Assembly: GCF_011044995.1 (NCBI RefSeq)
Contig: NZ_JAAKZW010000038.1
Location: 1 to 43,451, forward strand
Origin: Streptomyces mesophilus
Lineage (GTDB): Bacteria; Actinomycetota; Actinomycetes; Streptomycetales; Streptomycetaceae
Direction: 5' to 3'
DNA length: 43,451 nt
Under the pieces are notes generated by a model. The model saw nothing but the letters and a program-made list of their open reading frames with translations, was not told where the DNA came from and made no database searches. Within the stretch, counting starts at the first letter, position 1; each line of letters starts with the position of its first letter. The translations under genes were made by a program, and so were the position numbers. Below, piece by piece: positions 15,674-22,652 of this stretch.

Positions 15674-17161
15674 TCACTTCACGTACGTGTCGGGCGTGAC
15701 GAGCAGACGCTCGCGCGGATCCTTGGCCGAACCGACCACACGGGGGGAGTCGCCCTGGATGACCCGTTCGTGCAGCATCGGGAGTGCCGCGTCGGCATTG
15801 AGCACCGCACTCTCGGCGGCCAGGATCGCGGCGCGCCGCTCCGGCCCGGAGGCGGCCTTCGTGGCCTTGCCCAGGGCCTTGTCGACGGCGGGATCGGCGA
15901 GTTGGGAGAGATTGAACGAGCCGTCGCTCGCGAAATCGCTGTAGAGGTACGCCGCCGGGTCGCCGGAGTCGAGCACGGTGGCCCGCGACAGGATGAAGGC
16001 GTCGAACTTGCCCGCGAGTGCGTCGGCTTCGATCGCCGCGTACTCCCGGACCTCCAGCTTCACGGTGAACCCGGCCTGCTGGAGCTGCTGTTGGAGCGCG
16101 GCGGCGACCTCGGGCAGCTCGGCGCGGTCGGTGAAGGTGCCGATGGTGATCGCCTTGCCGTCCGGCTTGCCGGGCGCGGCGGGCTCGGTGCGCCCGGCGC
16201 GCTGTTCGGCCCACGGGATGGCGGGCCCGAGCAGCCCTTCGGCCACGTCCGCGCGCCCCTCGTACACCCCCTTCACCAGCGCCTCGGCGTCGATCGCGCC
16301 GCGGGCGGCGGCCCGCAGCGCGGGGTCGACGAAGGCGCCCCGTTCTGTGTTGAGGTAGAGGGTGTTCGTGCGCGGCATCGGCACTTCGGTGATCTGGTCC
16401 TCATCGAGCATCGCCGCCTGTGACACCGGCACGGACTCGACGATGTCCGCCTCTCCGCTGCGCAGCGCGGCGGCCCGCGCGGTGCCGTCGGGCACGAACC
16501 GCACGTCGATCCCGGGCGCCTCGGGGCGGCCGCCCCAGTACGCGCCGTTGCGGTCGAGCGTGGCGGAACTGGTGCCGTTCACCTTCTTGAGGACGAACGC
16601 GCCGGTGCCGGCCCCGACGGGGTTCACCGTCTTCCCCCGGTACGCCTTGGCGGCCAGGATCGACAGCTGGGGCGAGGACAGACGCTGGGGCAGCAGCGGA
16701 TCCGGGGCCGCGGTGACCACCTTCACCTTGTCGCCCTGGGCGGTGACGGTGAGCTCGACCCCGTCGAGGATGCGCGGCTTCGGCGCGGCCTGTGCGGCCC
16801 GGGTGAGGGAGCGGACCACGTCCGCGGCGGTGAGCGGGGTGCCGTCGTGGAAGGTGACGCCCTTGCGGAGGGTGAAGGTCCAGGCCGCGTCACCGGACGC
16901 GCGCCAGGAGGTGGCGAGCGCGGGCTGCGGATCACCGTTGGCGTCGAGCGTGACCAGGGTCTCCGCGGTGCTCCAGCGCGACAGCTTGAAGGCGTCGTCG
17001 CTGAGCGGGGAGAGCCCGGAACGCGGCGGCTGCATCATCACCACGCGCAGGCGCTCGGACGAGGAGTCGGACGCCTCGCCGTCGGGTGCGAAGCAGCCCG
17101 TCAGGAGCAGGGCGGCGACAGCCGTGAGGGAGAGGGCAGGCAGGGGTGTGGGTATGCGCAC
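15674..17161 (-). CDS. Family 5 extracellular solute-binding lipoprotein, operon B (zinc-box regulated)
   Basis: Binding protein of 495 residues with a lipoprotein signal (hydrophobic LSLTAVAALLLTGC, Cys22) and the family 5 N-terminal signature (FTLRKGVTFHDGTPLTAADVVRSL at about 94-117, here split by its length). It is shorter in the first lobe than the operon A protein. The GTG at 17161 is the only start that precedes the signal. It is the promoter-proximal gene of operon B. Just upstream lies a near-perfect Zur-type box, which suggests that the ligand is zinc, a zinc-chelate or another zinc-related nutrient. By analogy, Opp-type transporters such as the staphylopine and nickel systems take up metal chelates; the actual ligand is not shown by the sequence. 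Confidence 0.9.
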   Translation of the reverse strand: MRIPTPLPALSLTAVAALLLTGCFAPDGEASDSSSERLRVVMMQPPRSGLSPLSDDAFKLSRWSTAETLVTLDANGDPQPALATSWRASGDAAWTFTLRKGVTFHDGTPLTAADVVRSLTRAAQAAPKPRILDGVELTVTAQGDKVKVVTAAPDPLLPQRLSSPQLSILAAKAYRGKTVNPVGAGTGAFVLKKVNGTSSATLDRNGAYWGGRPEAPGIDVRFVPDGTARAAALRSGEADIVESVPVSQAAMLDEDQITEVPMPRTNTLYLNTERGAFVDPALRAAARGAIDAEALVKGVYEGRADVAEGLLGPAIPWAEQRAGRTEPAAPGKPDGKAITIGTFTDRAELPEVAAALQQQLQQAGFTVKLEVREYAAIEADALAGKFDAFILSRATVLDSGDPAAYLYSDFASDGSFNLSQLADPAVDKALGKATKAASGPERRAAILAAESAVLNADAALPMLHERVIQGDSPRVVGSAKDPRERLLVTPDTYVK

Positions 17162-17207
17162 TGAACATCCAGGTCCGTGGAACGGGGCAGGTCGGGGGAC
17201 CTGGACG

Positions 17208-17234
17208 ACAATAGCCGATGATAATCATTTTCAA
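17208..17234 (-). promoter_or_regulatory. Candidate operon B promoter overlapping the zinc box
   Basis: Reading the minus strand, TTGAAA (plus 17229-17234) and TATTGT (plus 17208-17213) resemble -35 and -10 elements separated by 15 bases, a short spacer. The Zur-type box covers the -35 element and most of the spacer, as expected for repression by promoter occlusion. Transcription would begin about 40 bases before the GTG start of the binding-protein gene. Confidence 0.45.
17219..17233. promoter_or_regulatory. Zur-type (Fur-family) operator
   Basis: On the minus strand the sequence is TGAAAATGATTATCA, a 7-1-7 inverted repeat with one mismatched pair. As I recall the actinobacterial Zur consensus (TGAAAATNATTTTCA), 14 of 15 positions match. 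It also resembles the general Fur box, but in streptomycetes iron control is mainly by DmdR/IdeR, whose box is different, and Nur boxes are TGC/GCA-based; Zur is therefore the best candidate. It lies 58 bases upstream of the operon B binding protein and overlaps the candidate promoter. Confidence 0.75.
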
Positions 17235-17410
17235 CTAACGGGCGGTCGGCGCACCTGGCGCGGTACCGGTCCCGCACCGTTCACGGCGAAGGAGCAGGCG
17301 ACCTCGACAGGGCCGTGACGGTCAGCGGCGTGGCGGAACGATCGCTCCTTCGAGTAGTGCGCGCCGTCCTCGGCCCGCGGCGAGGAGAACCGCTTCGGCT
17401 CGCCGAGCGC
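17231..17410 (-). pseudogene. Possible 3' remnant of an unidentified gene
   Basis: A 59-codon stretch ending at TGA 17233-17231 has strong coding character (third positions almost all G or C). It encodes a residue mix unlike a shadow frame, for example KRFSSPRAEDGAHYSKERSF and GPVEVACSFAVNGAG. The frame stays open upstream to 17551, but codon bias is lost there and no ribosome binding site is seen. It may be the C-terminal remnant of a decayed or truncated gene, or a short real protein with a poorly placed start. I do not recognise the family. Its stop codon lies inside the Zur-type box. Confidence 0.35.
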
Positions 17411-17480
17411 TCGCCTTGAGCGCCATGCCCATAGCGGCAGCAGCAGCCACGGCGTCTCAACTCCCTGGTACGCAAGGCCA

Positions 17481-17495
17481 ATTCGTATCGCGGAT
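17481..17495 (+). promoter_or_regulatory. Candidate IclR-family operator, copy 1
   Basis: ATTCGTATCGCGGAT fits an ATTCG-N5-CGAAT imperfect palindrome (one arm mismatch). It shares 12 to 13 of 15 positions with the copy between the divergent sugar-acid operons at 24751. It lies about 170 bases upstream of the -35 element for the transporter, so any role would be at a distance. Confidence 0.4.
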
Positions 17496-17529
17496 ACCTC
17501 GCCCGCTATGCGAGGCCGGTCGGCCGTGC

Positions 17530-17550
17530 TGCAGTGGTCGCACCACTTCA
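17530..17550. repeat. 21-base inverted repeat upstream of the saccharide transporter
   Basis: Arms TGCAGTGGT and ACCACTTCA flank CGC; eight of nine pairs match and the inner AGTGGT-CGC-ACCACT is perfect. It sits about 100 bases upstream of the transporter's -35 element, in a gap with no gene, and looks like a dimeric regulator site. Which regulator binds it is unknown. Confidence 0.5.
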
Positions 17551-17651
17551 ACTCGGCATGCCTGTAGGGAAGTTCAGCTCAAAGACCCTGTACGGGGCAT
17601 GTCCGCCCAAGCGGGCCTAGGTAGTTCACCACAATGTGGGCGTCACATCCA

Positions 17652-17680
17652 TTTACCAGATTTCGCTTCTGAGATATGGT
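17652..17680 (+). promoter_or_regulatory. Promoter of the saccharide transporter operon
   Basis: TTTACC (17652-17657) and TATGGT (17675-17680) are separated by exactly 17 bases and match the housekeeping-type pattern at four positions each. Transcription would start about 17 bases before the ATG at 17704, enough to include the AAGGAG ribosome binding site. Confidence 0.55.
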
Positions 17681-17703
17681 CCGTCGCGTCGCAAGGAGTT
17701 GAT

Positions 17704-18645
17704 ATGACGATGACCACCGAACCCCCGCCGGTGCGAGCCCCCGCCCGCTCGCCGGTGCGGGCGGGGAAGCGCACCACGCTCAACGGGCGGGACCGCACCT
17801 TCGGCTTCATGCTCGCGGCCCCCGCAGTGGCCCTCTTCCTTGCCGTGGCGGTGTACCCGCTGGTGGCGAGCCTGGGGACCAGCCTCTACGACCAGTCCCT
17901 GATCCGGCCCGGCCGCTCGTTCATCGGGTTCGACAACTACTCCGACGTCTGGCCCGACTTCGTCGACCGCCTCGGGATCACGCTCGTGTTCTCCGTGTTC
18001 GCGACGGTCTTTCCCCTGTTCCTCGGTCTGGGGCTCGCGTTGCTCCTCAACGCCCGCCTCAAGGGTCGGTCGGTGCTGCGGGGGATGCTCATGCTTCCCT
18101 GGCTGCTGCCCGGTGTCGTCGTCTCGTTCCTCTGGGCGTGGATCTTCAACGACAGCTATGGCGTGCTCAACCACGTCCTGTCGCAAGTGGGCCTGCCGGA
18201 GGTCGACTTCCTCGGGGCGCCGGGGACCGCCATGGCGGCGGTGATCATCGCCAAGTCGTGGAACACCTTCCCCTGGATGATGGTGGTGATCCTGGCCGTC
18301 CTGCAGACCCTGCCGCGCGAGCAGTTGGAGGCGGCCGCGATCGACGGCGCTTCCCGCCCGCAGCGCTTCTGGCACGTTTCGCTGCCGCATCTGATCGGCC
18401 CGGTCGCCCTGGTGACCATGCTCGAGTTCATCTACAACTTCGGCTCGTTCGACATGATCTTCGTGATGACCGGGGGCGGTCCCGGGACCTCGACCATGAC
18501 CCTCGCGGTCAGCATCTATCAGTACGCGTTCGTCGAGTTCTCCCTGGGCCGTGCGGCGGCCATGGGTGTGCTGTGGCTCGTCGCCCTGTCCGTGGTGTGT
18601 GCCGCGTACTTCCTGCTGAACAAGAAACTGGAGGCGCGACGGTGA
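17704..18645 (+). CDS. Carbohydrate ABC transporter permease (MalF/UgpA-like)
   Basis: First membrane subunit of a CUT1-type sugar importer, 313 residues. After a 35-residue basic/Pro-rich cytoplasmic tail there are six membrane segments (first AAPAVALFLAVAVYPLVASL). A coupling EAA loop lies at about 216-235 (LEAAAIDGASRPQRFWHVSL), and the family marker VMTGGGPGTSTMTL is near 257-270. The ATG at 17704 has AAGGAG at ideal distance; longer upstream frames lack support. It overlaps the next permease by four bases. No ATPase gene is in the cluster, as is usual in streptomycetes where a shared MsiK-type ATPase serves several CUT1 systems. Confidence 0.93.
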   Translation: MTMTTEPPPVRAPARSPVRAGKRTTLNGRDRTFGFMLAAPAVALFLAVAVYPLVASLGTSLYDQSLIRPGRSFIGFDNYSDVWPDFVDRLGITLVFSVFATVFPLFLGLGLALLLNARLKGRSVLRGMLMLPWLLPGVVVSFLWAWIFNDSYGVLNHVLSQVGLPEVDFLGAPGTAMAAVIIAKSWNTFPWMMVVILAVLQTLPREQLEAAAIDGASRPQRFWHVSLPHLIGPVALVTMLEFIYNFGSFDMIFVMTGGGPGTSTMTLAVSIYQYAFVEFSLGRAAAMGVLWLVALSVVCAAYFLLNKKLEARR

Positions 18646-19526
18646 GCCTCGTGTCGTTTCTGCCGGCCCGGCGCCGCTCCCGCCATGTGGGCGAGGGCAT
18701 CACCCGGCCGACGCTCGGCGTCGCCGGCAAGCTGAGCCTGGCGGTGCTCGGTCTGTTCGGACTGCTCCCGGTGTACTGGCTGGTGGCCACCGCGTTCATG
18801 CAACGCGAGGACGTCTTCTCCAAGGACCGGCCGTTCTTCCCGTTCAACCCGACGCTCGACAACTTCGGCGCGTTCTTCGAGGACACCGCGCTGCTGTCCG
18901 CACTCGGCAACTCGGTGATCGTCTCGGCCGGCACCGCGGCGGTCTCGGTCCTGGTTGCCGGACTGATGGCGTACTCGCTGTCGAAGTTCCGCTACCGCGG
19001 ACGCAACCTCTTCATGGTCATGTTCCTCGTCGGACAGCTCGTCCCCGGCGTGCTGCTGCTGGTCTCGCTGTACCTGATGTTCAGCGCCGCGGGACTCCTC
19101 TATACGTATACGGCCGTGGTGCTGGCGTTCACCACGTTCACGCTGCCGCTCACCGTGTTCCTCCTCAAAGGCATCATCGACGGGCTGCCGGACGAGATCA
19201 TCGAGGCGGCGAAGGTGGACGGCCTCTCCAACCTGGCGATCCTGTTCAGGATCATCTTTCCGCTGATCACCCCTGGCCTGGTCACAGCCGGGATGTTCGC
19301 CTTCATGCGCGGCTGGAGCGATCTGCTGTTCGCTCTGACGCTGGCGGGGCCGGACAAGCAGACGCTCCCGGTCGGCATGACCACGGCCTTCATCCACGAG
19401 GGCTCCGGCGACTGGCCGGCCCTGATGGCGGCTTCGGTGATCACTTCACTGCCCCTCGCGCTGATCTTCATCGCCCTGCAGCGGTACTTCGTATCCGGCC
19501 TCGCCGCCGGAGCGGTCAAGGGCTGA
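18642..19526 (+). CDS. Carbohydrate ABC transporter permease (MalG/UgpE-like)
   Basis: Second membrane subunit of the CUT1 importer, 294 residues. It has six hydrophobic segments (first LSLAVLGLFGLLPVYWLVATA) and the MalG-type coupling loop LPDEIIEAAKVDGLSNLAIL at about 178-197. The start is the GTG at 18642 within the stop of the MalF-like gene (GTGA). The upstream part of the open frame is out of frame with the real gene and was dropped. It pairs with the upstream permease and the downstream lipoprotein. Confidence 0.93.
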   Translation: MSLVSFLPARRRSRHVGEGITRPTLGVAGKLSLAVLGLFGLLPVYWLVATAFMQREDVFSKDRPFFPFNPTLDNFGAFFEDTALLSALGNSVIVSAGTAAVSVLVAGLMAYSLSKFRYRGRNLFMVMFLVGQLVPGVLLLVSLYLMFSAAGLLYTYTAVVLAFTTFTLPLTVFLLKGIIDGLPDEIIEAAKVDGLSNLAILFRIIFPLITPGLVTAGMFAFMRGWSDLLFALTLAGPDKQTLPVGMTTAFIHEGSGDWPALMAASVITSLPLALIFIALQRYFVSGLAAGAVKG

Positions 19527-19536
19527 GCTGCCCGTT

Positions 19537-19575
19537 TCCCACCCCAAGGCACGACTCCCACCCCAAAGACACGAC
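19537..19575 (+). repeat. Tandem 19/20-base repeat before the binding-protein gene
   Basis: TCCCACCCCAAGGCACGAC (19537-19555) is followed at once by TCCCACCCCAAAGACACGAC (19556-19575). The repeat fills the 58-base gap between the MalG-type gene and the binding-protein gene and ends just before its GGAG ribosome binding site. It may affect relative expression of permeases and binding protein, or be a neutral duplication. Confidence 0.8.
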
Positions 19576-19584
19576 GGAGCCATC

Positions 19585-20886
19585 ATGTCCAACCATGCCC
19601 CTCAGCAGGCCATGACCCGGCGAGGAGTCCTCGCGGGCCTCGGAGCACTCGGCCTCTCCAGCGCCTTCGGTCTGACGGCGTGCTCCACCTCCACGCCCGG
19701 CAACGCTGCGGGGAGCGGTGCGTCGGAGGCCGACACGATCAAGCTGTACGGCAACGCACTCGGTGAGGACGCGCAGAAGGCGGCGTGGCAGGCCGTCGTC
19801 GCGGGCTGGGAGAAGAAGTCCGGCAAGATGGTGAAGCCGGTCATCTTCCCCTACGACCAGGCAGCCACCCAGCTGGCCCTTGCCGCAAAGTCCGGCTCCT
19901 TCAACGGAGTTGCCCAGGGTCCGTGGCAACTGCTCGTCCCCATGGGGATTCTCGCCGACCTCTCCGATCTCGCCGAAGGCATGGACATACCGCGTGCGGT
20001 GGTCGACGGACTGCGCGTCGACGGCAAGCTGTACATGCTGCCCCTGACGGCCTCGGGTATCGGACTCGTATGCGACGGCCGGATCGCCGACGAGGTCGGA
20101 CTCAAGAGCGGTCTGACGGTGGAGGAGTTCGCGACCGCGCTGGAGAAGATCAAGCGCCAGGACTCCGACCTCATCCCCTACGCGGCGGTCACGAAGAACC
20201 CGGACCTCAAGGACGCCGTGCACTGGATGTGGGGCTGGGGCAGCGAGGTCGTCACCAAGGACCTGAAGTGCACCATCGGCGACGCGGAGAGCGTCGCGGC
20301 CATCGAGTGGTACAAGGAGCTCCAGGACGCCAAGCTCACCAAGGCGGGCGTCGCCCGCACGGATGCGCGCATCATGTTCGCGCGCGGGCAGGCCGTCATG
20401 TACGACGACGCTCCGCTGGCCAACACCTTCGTGAAGTCCAACGGCGGCTCGGCGGCGCTGCACGCCGCCATCCGCCCGTTGCAGCGGCCGACCGCCAAGG
20501 GCCTCCCCTCGTACAACCGCTTCTGGGGCTCGGGCCTGGCCTGCAGCGCGGGCAAGGGGGAGAAGACGAGCAGGGACTTCATCTCCTACGTGGCCACCGA
20601 CCTCAGCGCCGCCACCGCGCTGTACAAGCAGTCCGCGCTGCCGCCCGCCGACAAGAAGGTGGCGGACCGGATCGAGGCCCTGCAGAAGGACACGTTCCAG
20701 ATCGGCTTCGCCAGTGCGGTCGCGGAGCACGCCCGGCTCAGCCCTTGGGACACGTTGTCCACCACGGCTCGGATCGATACGGCGATCGGCGAAGGGGTCG
20801 CTTCGATCCTCGCAGGTCAGGTCGGGGTCCAGAGTGGCCTCAACGACCTGCGCAAGAAGGTCGAAACCGCCCTCGAGCAGGGGTGA
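19585..20886 (+). CDS. Family 1 (sugar) solute-binding lipoprotein, Tat-exported
   Basis: Extracellular sugar-binding protein of the CUT1 importer, 433 residues. The signal has a twin-arginine motif (MTRRGVLAGLGALGL) and a lipobox LTAC with Cys at about 33, so it is probably a Tat-exported lipoprotein. Typical family features are DLSDLAEGMDIP and a pattern of small-substrate-binding lobes with KLYMLPLTASGIGLVCD. GGAG stands five bases before the ATG. A 28-base hairpin follows the gene (20895-20922). Ligand unknown; the context suggests an oligosaccharide or sugar-acid oligomer released by the two GH16 enzymes encoded downstream. Confidence 0.92.
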   Translation: MSNHAPQQAMTRRGVLAGLGALGLSSAFGLTACSTSTPGNAAGSGASEADTIKLYGNALGEDAQKAAWQAVVAGWEKKSGKMVKPVIFPYDQAATQLALAAKSGSFNGVAQGPWQLLVPMGILADLSDLAEGMDIPRAVVDGLRVDGKLYMLPLTASGIGLVCDGRIADEVGLKSGLTVEEFATALEKIKRQDSDLIPYAAVTKNPDLKDAVHWMWGWGSEVVTKDLKCTIGDAESVAAIEWYKELQDAKLTKAGVARTDARIMFARGQAVMYDDAPLANTFVKSNGGSAALHAAIRPLQRPTAKGLPSYNRFWGSGLACSAGKGEKTSRDFISYVATDLSAATALYKQSALPPADKKVADRIEALQKDTFQIGFASAVAEHARLSPWDTLSTTARIDTAIGEGVASILAGQVGVQSGLNDLRKKVETALEQG

Positions 20887-20894
20887 CGCCGGCC

Positions 20895-20922
20895 GGTCCG
20901 GCCTCCGCCGTGGGGCCGGACC
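20895..20922 (+). terminator. Hairpin after the sugar-binding lipoprotein gene
   Basis: A perfect 9-bp stem, GGTCCGGCC with GGCCGGACC, and a 10-base loop, starting nine bases after the stop codon. There is no U-tract, as is common for actinomycete terminators. It separates the transporter operon from the IclR-type gene. Confidence 0.6.
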
Positions 20923-20950
20923 ATACGTGGAAACGTAACCCACAAAGCGG

Positions 20951-20965
20951 ATGACCGATATAAAT
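20951..20965 (-). promoter_or_regulatory. Candidate IclR-family operator, copy 4 (weakest), with -10 element
   Basis: Read on the minus strand this is ATTTATATCGGTCAT, sharing about 10 of 15 positions with the copy at 17481. It overlaps a TATAAA hexamer on the plus strand (20959-20964) that could be the -10 of the IclR-type gene, so autoregulation is conceivable. The flanking GACC/GGTC pair could instead be the site. Confidence 0.3.
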
Positions 20966-20999
20966 GGTCGATCGACGCCGCCCACAAGACAGGAGAACC

Positions 21000-21809
21000 A
21001 TGGCTGCCGAACACGGCGCCGGAACGCAGGCCGTCGAGCGCGCGATGTCGCTTCTCGCCTGCTTCACCGATGAGACCAGCGAACTGCGGATCTCCGAGCT
21101 CTGCGCCCAGACGAATCTCGGGCAGTCGACCGTGTCCCGCATGGTCTCCTCGCTGGACCGCATGGGTTTCCTCGCACAGGACGCCCGGACCGGCCTGTAC
21201 CGTCTGGGCCCGACCGTGGTGACCTTGGGGTCGGTGGCGCTCAACAGTTCGTCGATCTTCCGGGCCGCGCGGCAGATCGCCCAGAACCTCGCCCATGTCG
21301 CCGACCTCGGCGCGAATCTGGCGGAGTTCCGCGACGACCAGCTGTTCTACCTGGGGAACTTCGAGGGCTCGAAGTCCCCCAAGTCGTTCACCATGGCCGG
21401 ACGTACGGCGCCGCTGCACGCCACCGGCATGGGCAAGACGTTTCTGTCGGCACAACCCGCGGAGTATGTACGCGAGTTCTACGCCAAGGGGCTCGGCATC
21501 GCCTACACCCCGCACACGATCACGGAGCTGTCCGCCATGGAGAGCGCGTTGGCCGAGGCGCGCAGCCGCGGTTACGCCACGGAGATCGAAGAACTCGCCT
21601 TCGGGCGGGCCTGTGTCGCCGCCCCGATCCGCGGCCGTGGAGGGGACGTGGTGGCGGCGCTGTCCGTGAGCGGTCCTCTCTCCGAACTGGACGACCCGCA
21701 GCGCCTGCGGGAGCTTGCCCTGATGGTTGTCGAGGCCGCCGACGAGGTGTCCGTCGCGCTGGGCTTCACCATGGCCCGGGCACCGCAGCCGCGGGTGCCC
21801 ATGGGTTAG
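21000..21809 (+). CDS. IclR-family transcriptional regulator
   Basis: DNA-binding regulator of 269 residues. A winged helix lies at about 8-70 (AVERAMSLLACF... LRISELCAQTNLGQSTVSRM, the IclR recognition region), followed by the IclR effector domain at 80-260 (APLHATGMGKTFLS and ACVAAPIRGRGG are typical). The ATG at 21000 is preceded by AGGAG. IclR-family members include KdgR, which senses 2-keto-3-deoxygluconate; the surrounding aldolase, kinase and dehydratase genes make a related effector plausible here. It stands alone between the transporter and the convergent SDR operon. A bidirectional hairpin follows. Confidence 0.9.
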   Translation: MAAEHGAGTQAVERAMSLLACFTDETSELRISELCAQTNLGQSTVSRMVSSLDRMGFLAQDARTGLYRLGPTVVTLGSVALNSSSIFRAARQIAQNLAHVADLGANLAEFRDDQLFYLGNFEGSKSPKSFTMAGRTAPLHATGMGKTFLSAQPAEYVREFYAKGLGIAYTPHTITELSAMESALAEARSRGYATEIEELAFGRACVAAPIRGRGGDVVAALSVSGPLSELDDPQRLRELALMVVEAADEVSVALGFTMARAPQPRVPMG

Positions 21810-21877
21810 CGGGGGCCGCTGAGTTGGGGAGAAGCATCCCGGTCGTGCGCCAGGACCGTCCCTCCACGTCACCACGT

Positions 21878-21916
21878 ACGAAGCGGGTGCGGGCCACTGG
21901 CCCGCACCCGCTTCGT
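21878..21916. terminator. Bidirectional terminator between the IclR-type and SDR genes
   Basis: A perfect 18-bp stem (ACGAAGCGGGTGCGGGCC and its complement) with a three-base loop ACT, in the gap between two convergent genes. Its stability and position make it the clearest terminator in the window; it can serve both strands. Confidence 0.88.
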
Positions 21917-21932
21917 CATGCCTGGCTCCGGG

Positions 21933-22652
21933 TCAGTCCTCGAGGAACTTGCGCCGCAGGTCGGGGCGGAGAAACGCCGCGGGGGACGCGATCGACAGGC
22001 CGCCGTCGACCGGCAGGACGACGCCGGTGACGAACCCGGCCGCCGCGAGGTAGAGCACCGCGCCGGCGACGTCGGCGGGACGGCCGACGCGGCCCAGCGG
22101 ATACCCCTCGGTGACCTTCGGAAGGTGGTCGTTGTCGATCATCCCCGGGGCCACGGCATTGACGCGGATACCGCGCGGCCCGTACTCGAGGGCCAACTGC
22201 CGCACCAGGCCCTCCACTCCGGACTTCGCCGCCGCGTACGCGGGCAGCCAGGGCGCGGCCAGGGTGGCGTTGACGGAACTCACCGCGACGATGCTGCCGC
22301 CCCGGGGAAGGACGGCCAGGGCGGCCCGGGCCGGGAAGAAGGCGGTGTCCAAGGTGTTGGTGAGCGCGCGGTGCCAGTCTTCAGCGGTGACGGCATGGGC
22401 CGGCGCCGGCGCCATCACCGCTGCGGCAAGGACCAGGACGTCCAGGGAGCCGAGCCGTTGCACGGTGCGGCCGACCGCCGCGTCCGCTCCTTCCTCGGTG
22501 CTGACGTCGAGAGCGAGCGACTCGGCCAGGTGCGGGCCGGGTTCGCCGTCCAACGAGACGCCGACGACTTTGTCCCCCGCCTCGGCGAAGGCGGCAGCGA
22601 TGGCCCCGCCGATCGGGGAAGAGCTGCCGATCAGCAGCACCGACCGGCTCAC
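21933..22652 (-). CDS. Short-chain dehydrogenase/reductase (SDR) family oxidoreductase
   Basis: NAD(P)-dependent oxidoreductase of the classical SDR family, 239 residues. The Rossmann motif is GSSSPIGGAIA at about 9-19, a variant of TGxxxGxG. The NNAG motif is degenerate (LAAAVMAP), and the catalytic Ser and YxxxK are present (VSSVNA, then YAAAKSG about 12 residues on). The C-terminus has the SDR sequence RVGRPADVAGAVLYLAA and LPVDGG. I start it at the GTG at 22652, overlapping the stop of the aldolase-like gene. As third gene of the operon with the dehydratase it is probably a sugar, sugar-acid or keto-acid dehydrogenase; the substrate is not determinable here. Confidence 0.88.
   Translation of the reverse strand: MSRSVLLIGSSSPIGGAIAAAFAEAGDKVVGVSLDGEPGPHLAESLALDVSTEEGADAAVGRTVQRLGSLDVLVLAAAVMAPAPAHAVTAEDWHRALTNTLDTAFFPARAALAVLPRGGSIVAVSSVNATLAAPWLPAYAAAKSGVEGLVRQLALEYGPRGIRVNAVAPGMIDNDHLPKVTEGYPLGRVGRPADVAGAVLYLAAAGFVTGVVLPVDGGLSIASPAAFLRPDLRRKFLED

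Larger units (their letters stand above)
17234..17703. promoter_or_regulatory. Regulatory gap upstream of the saccharide transporter
   Basis: This 470-base gap lies between divergent operons. It holds the gene remnant noted at 17231-17410, one copy of the proposed IclR-family motif (17481-17495), a strong inverted repeat (17530-17550) and a promoter-like pair (17652-17680) directly before the transporter. No other gene is supported. Confidence 0.5.

Noticed and set aside
14080..15699. Long plus-strand frames opposite the fused permease
   Set aside because: Products are rich in Arg, Gly, Gln and His with no domain. The minus-strand frame shows proper membrane segments and the DppB/DppC hallmarks.
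17219..17233. Iron (Fur/DmdR) or nickel (Nur) box
   Set aside because: Streptomycete iron boxes for DmdR/IdeR are TTAGGTTAGG-like and Nur boxes are TGC-N-GCA-like; the 7-1-7 TGAAAAT arms fit Zur best.
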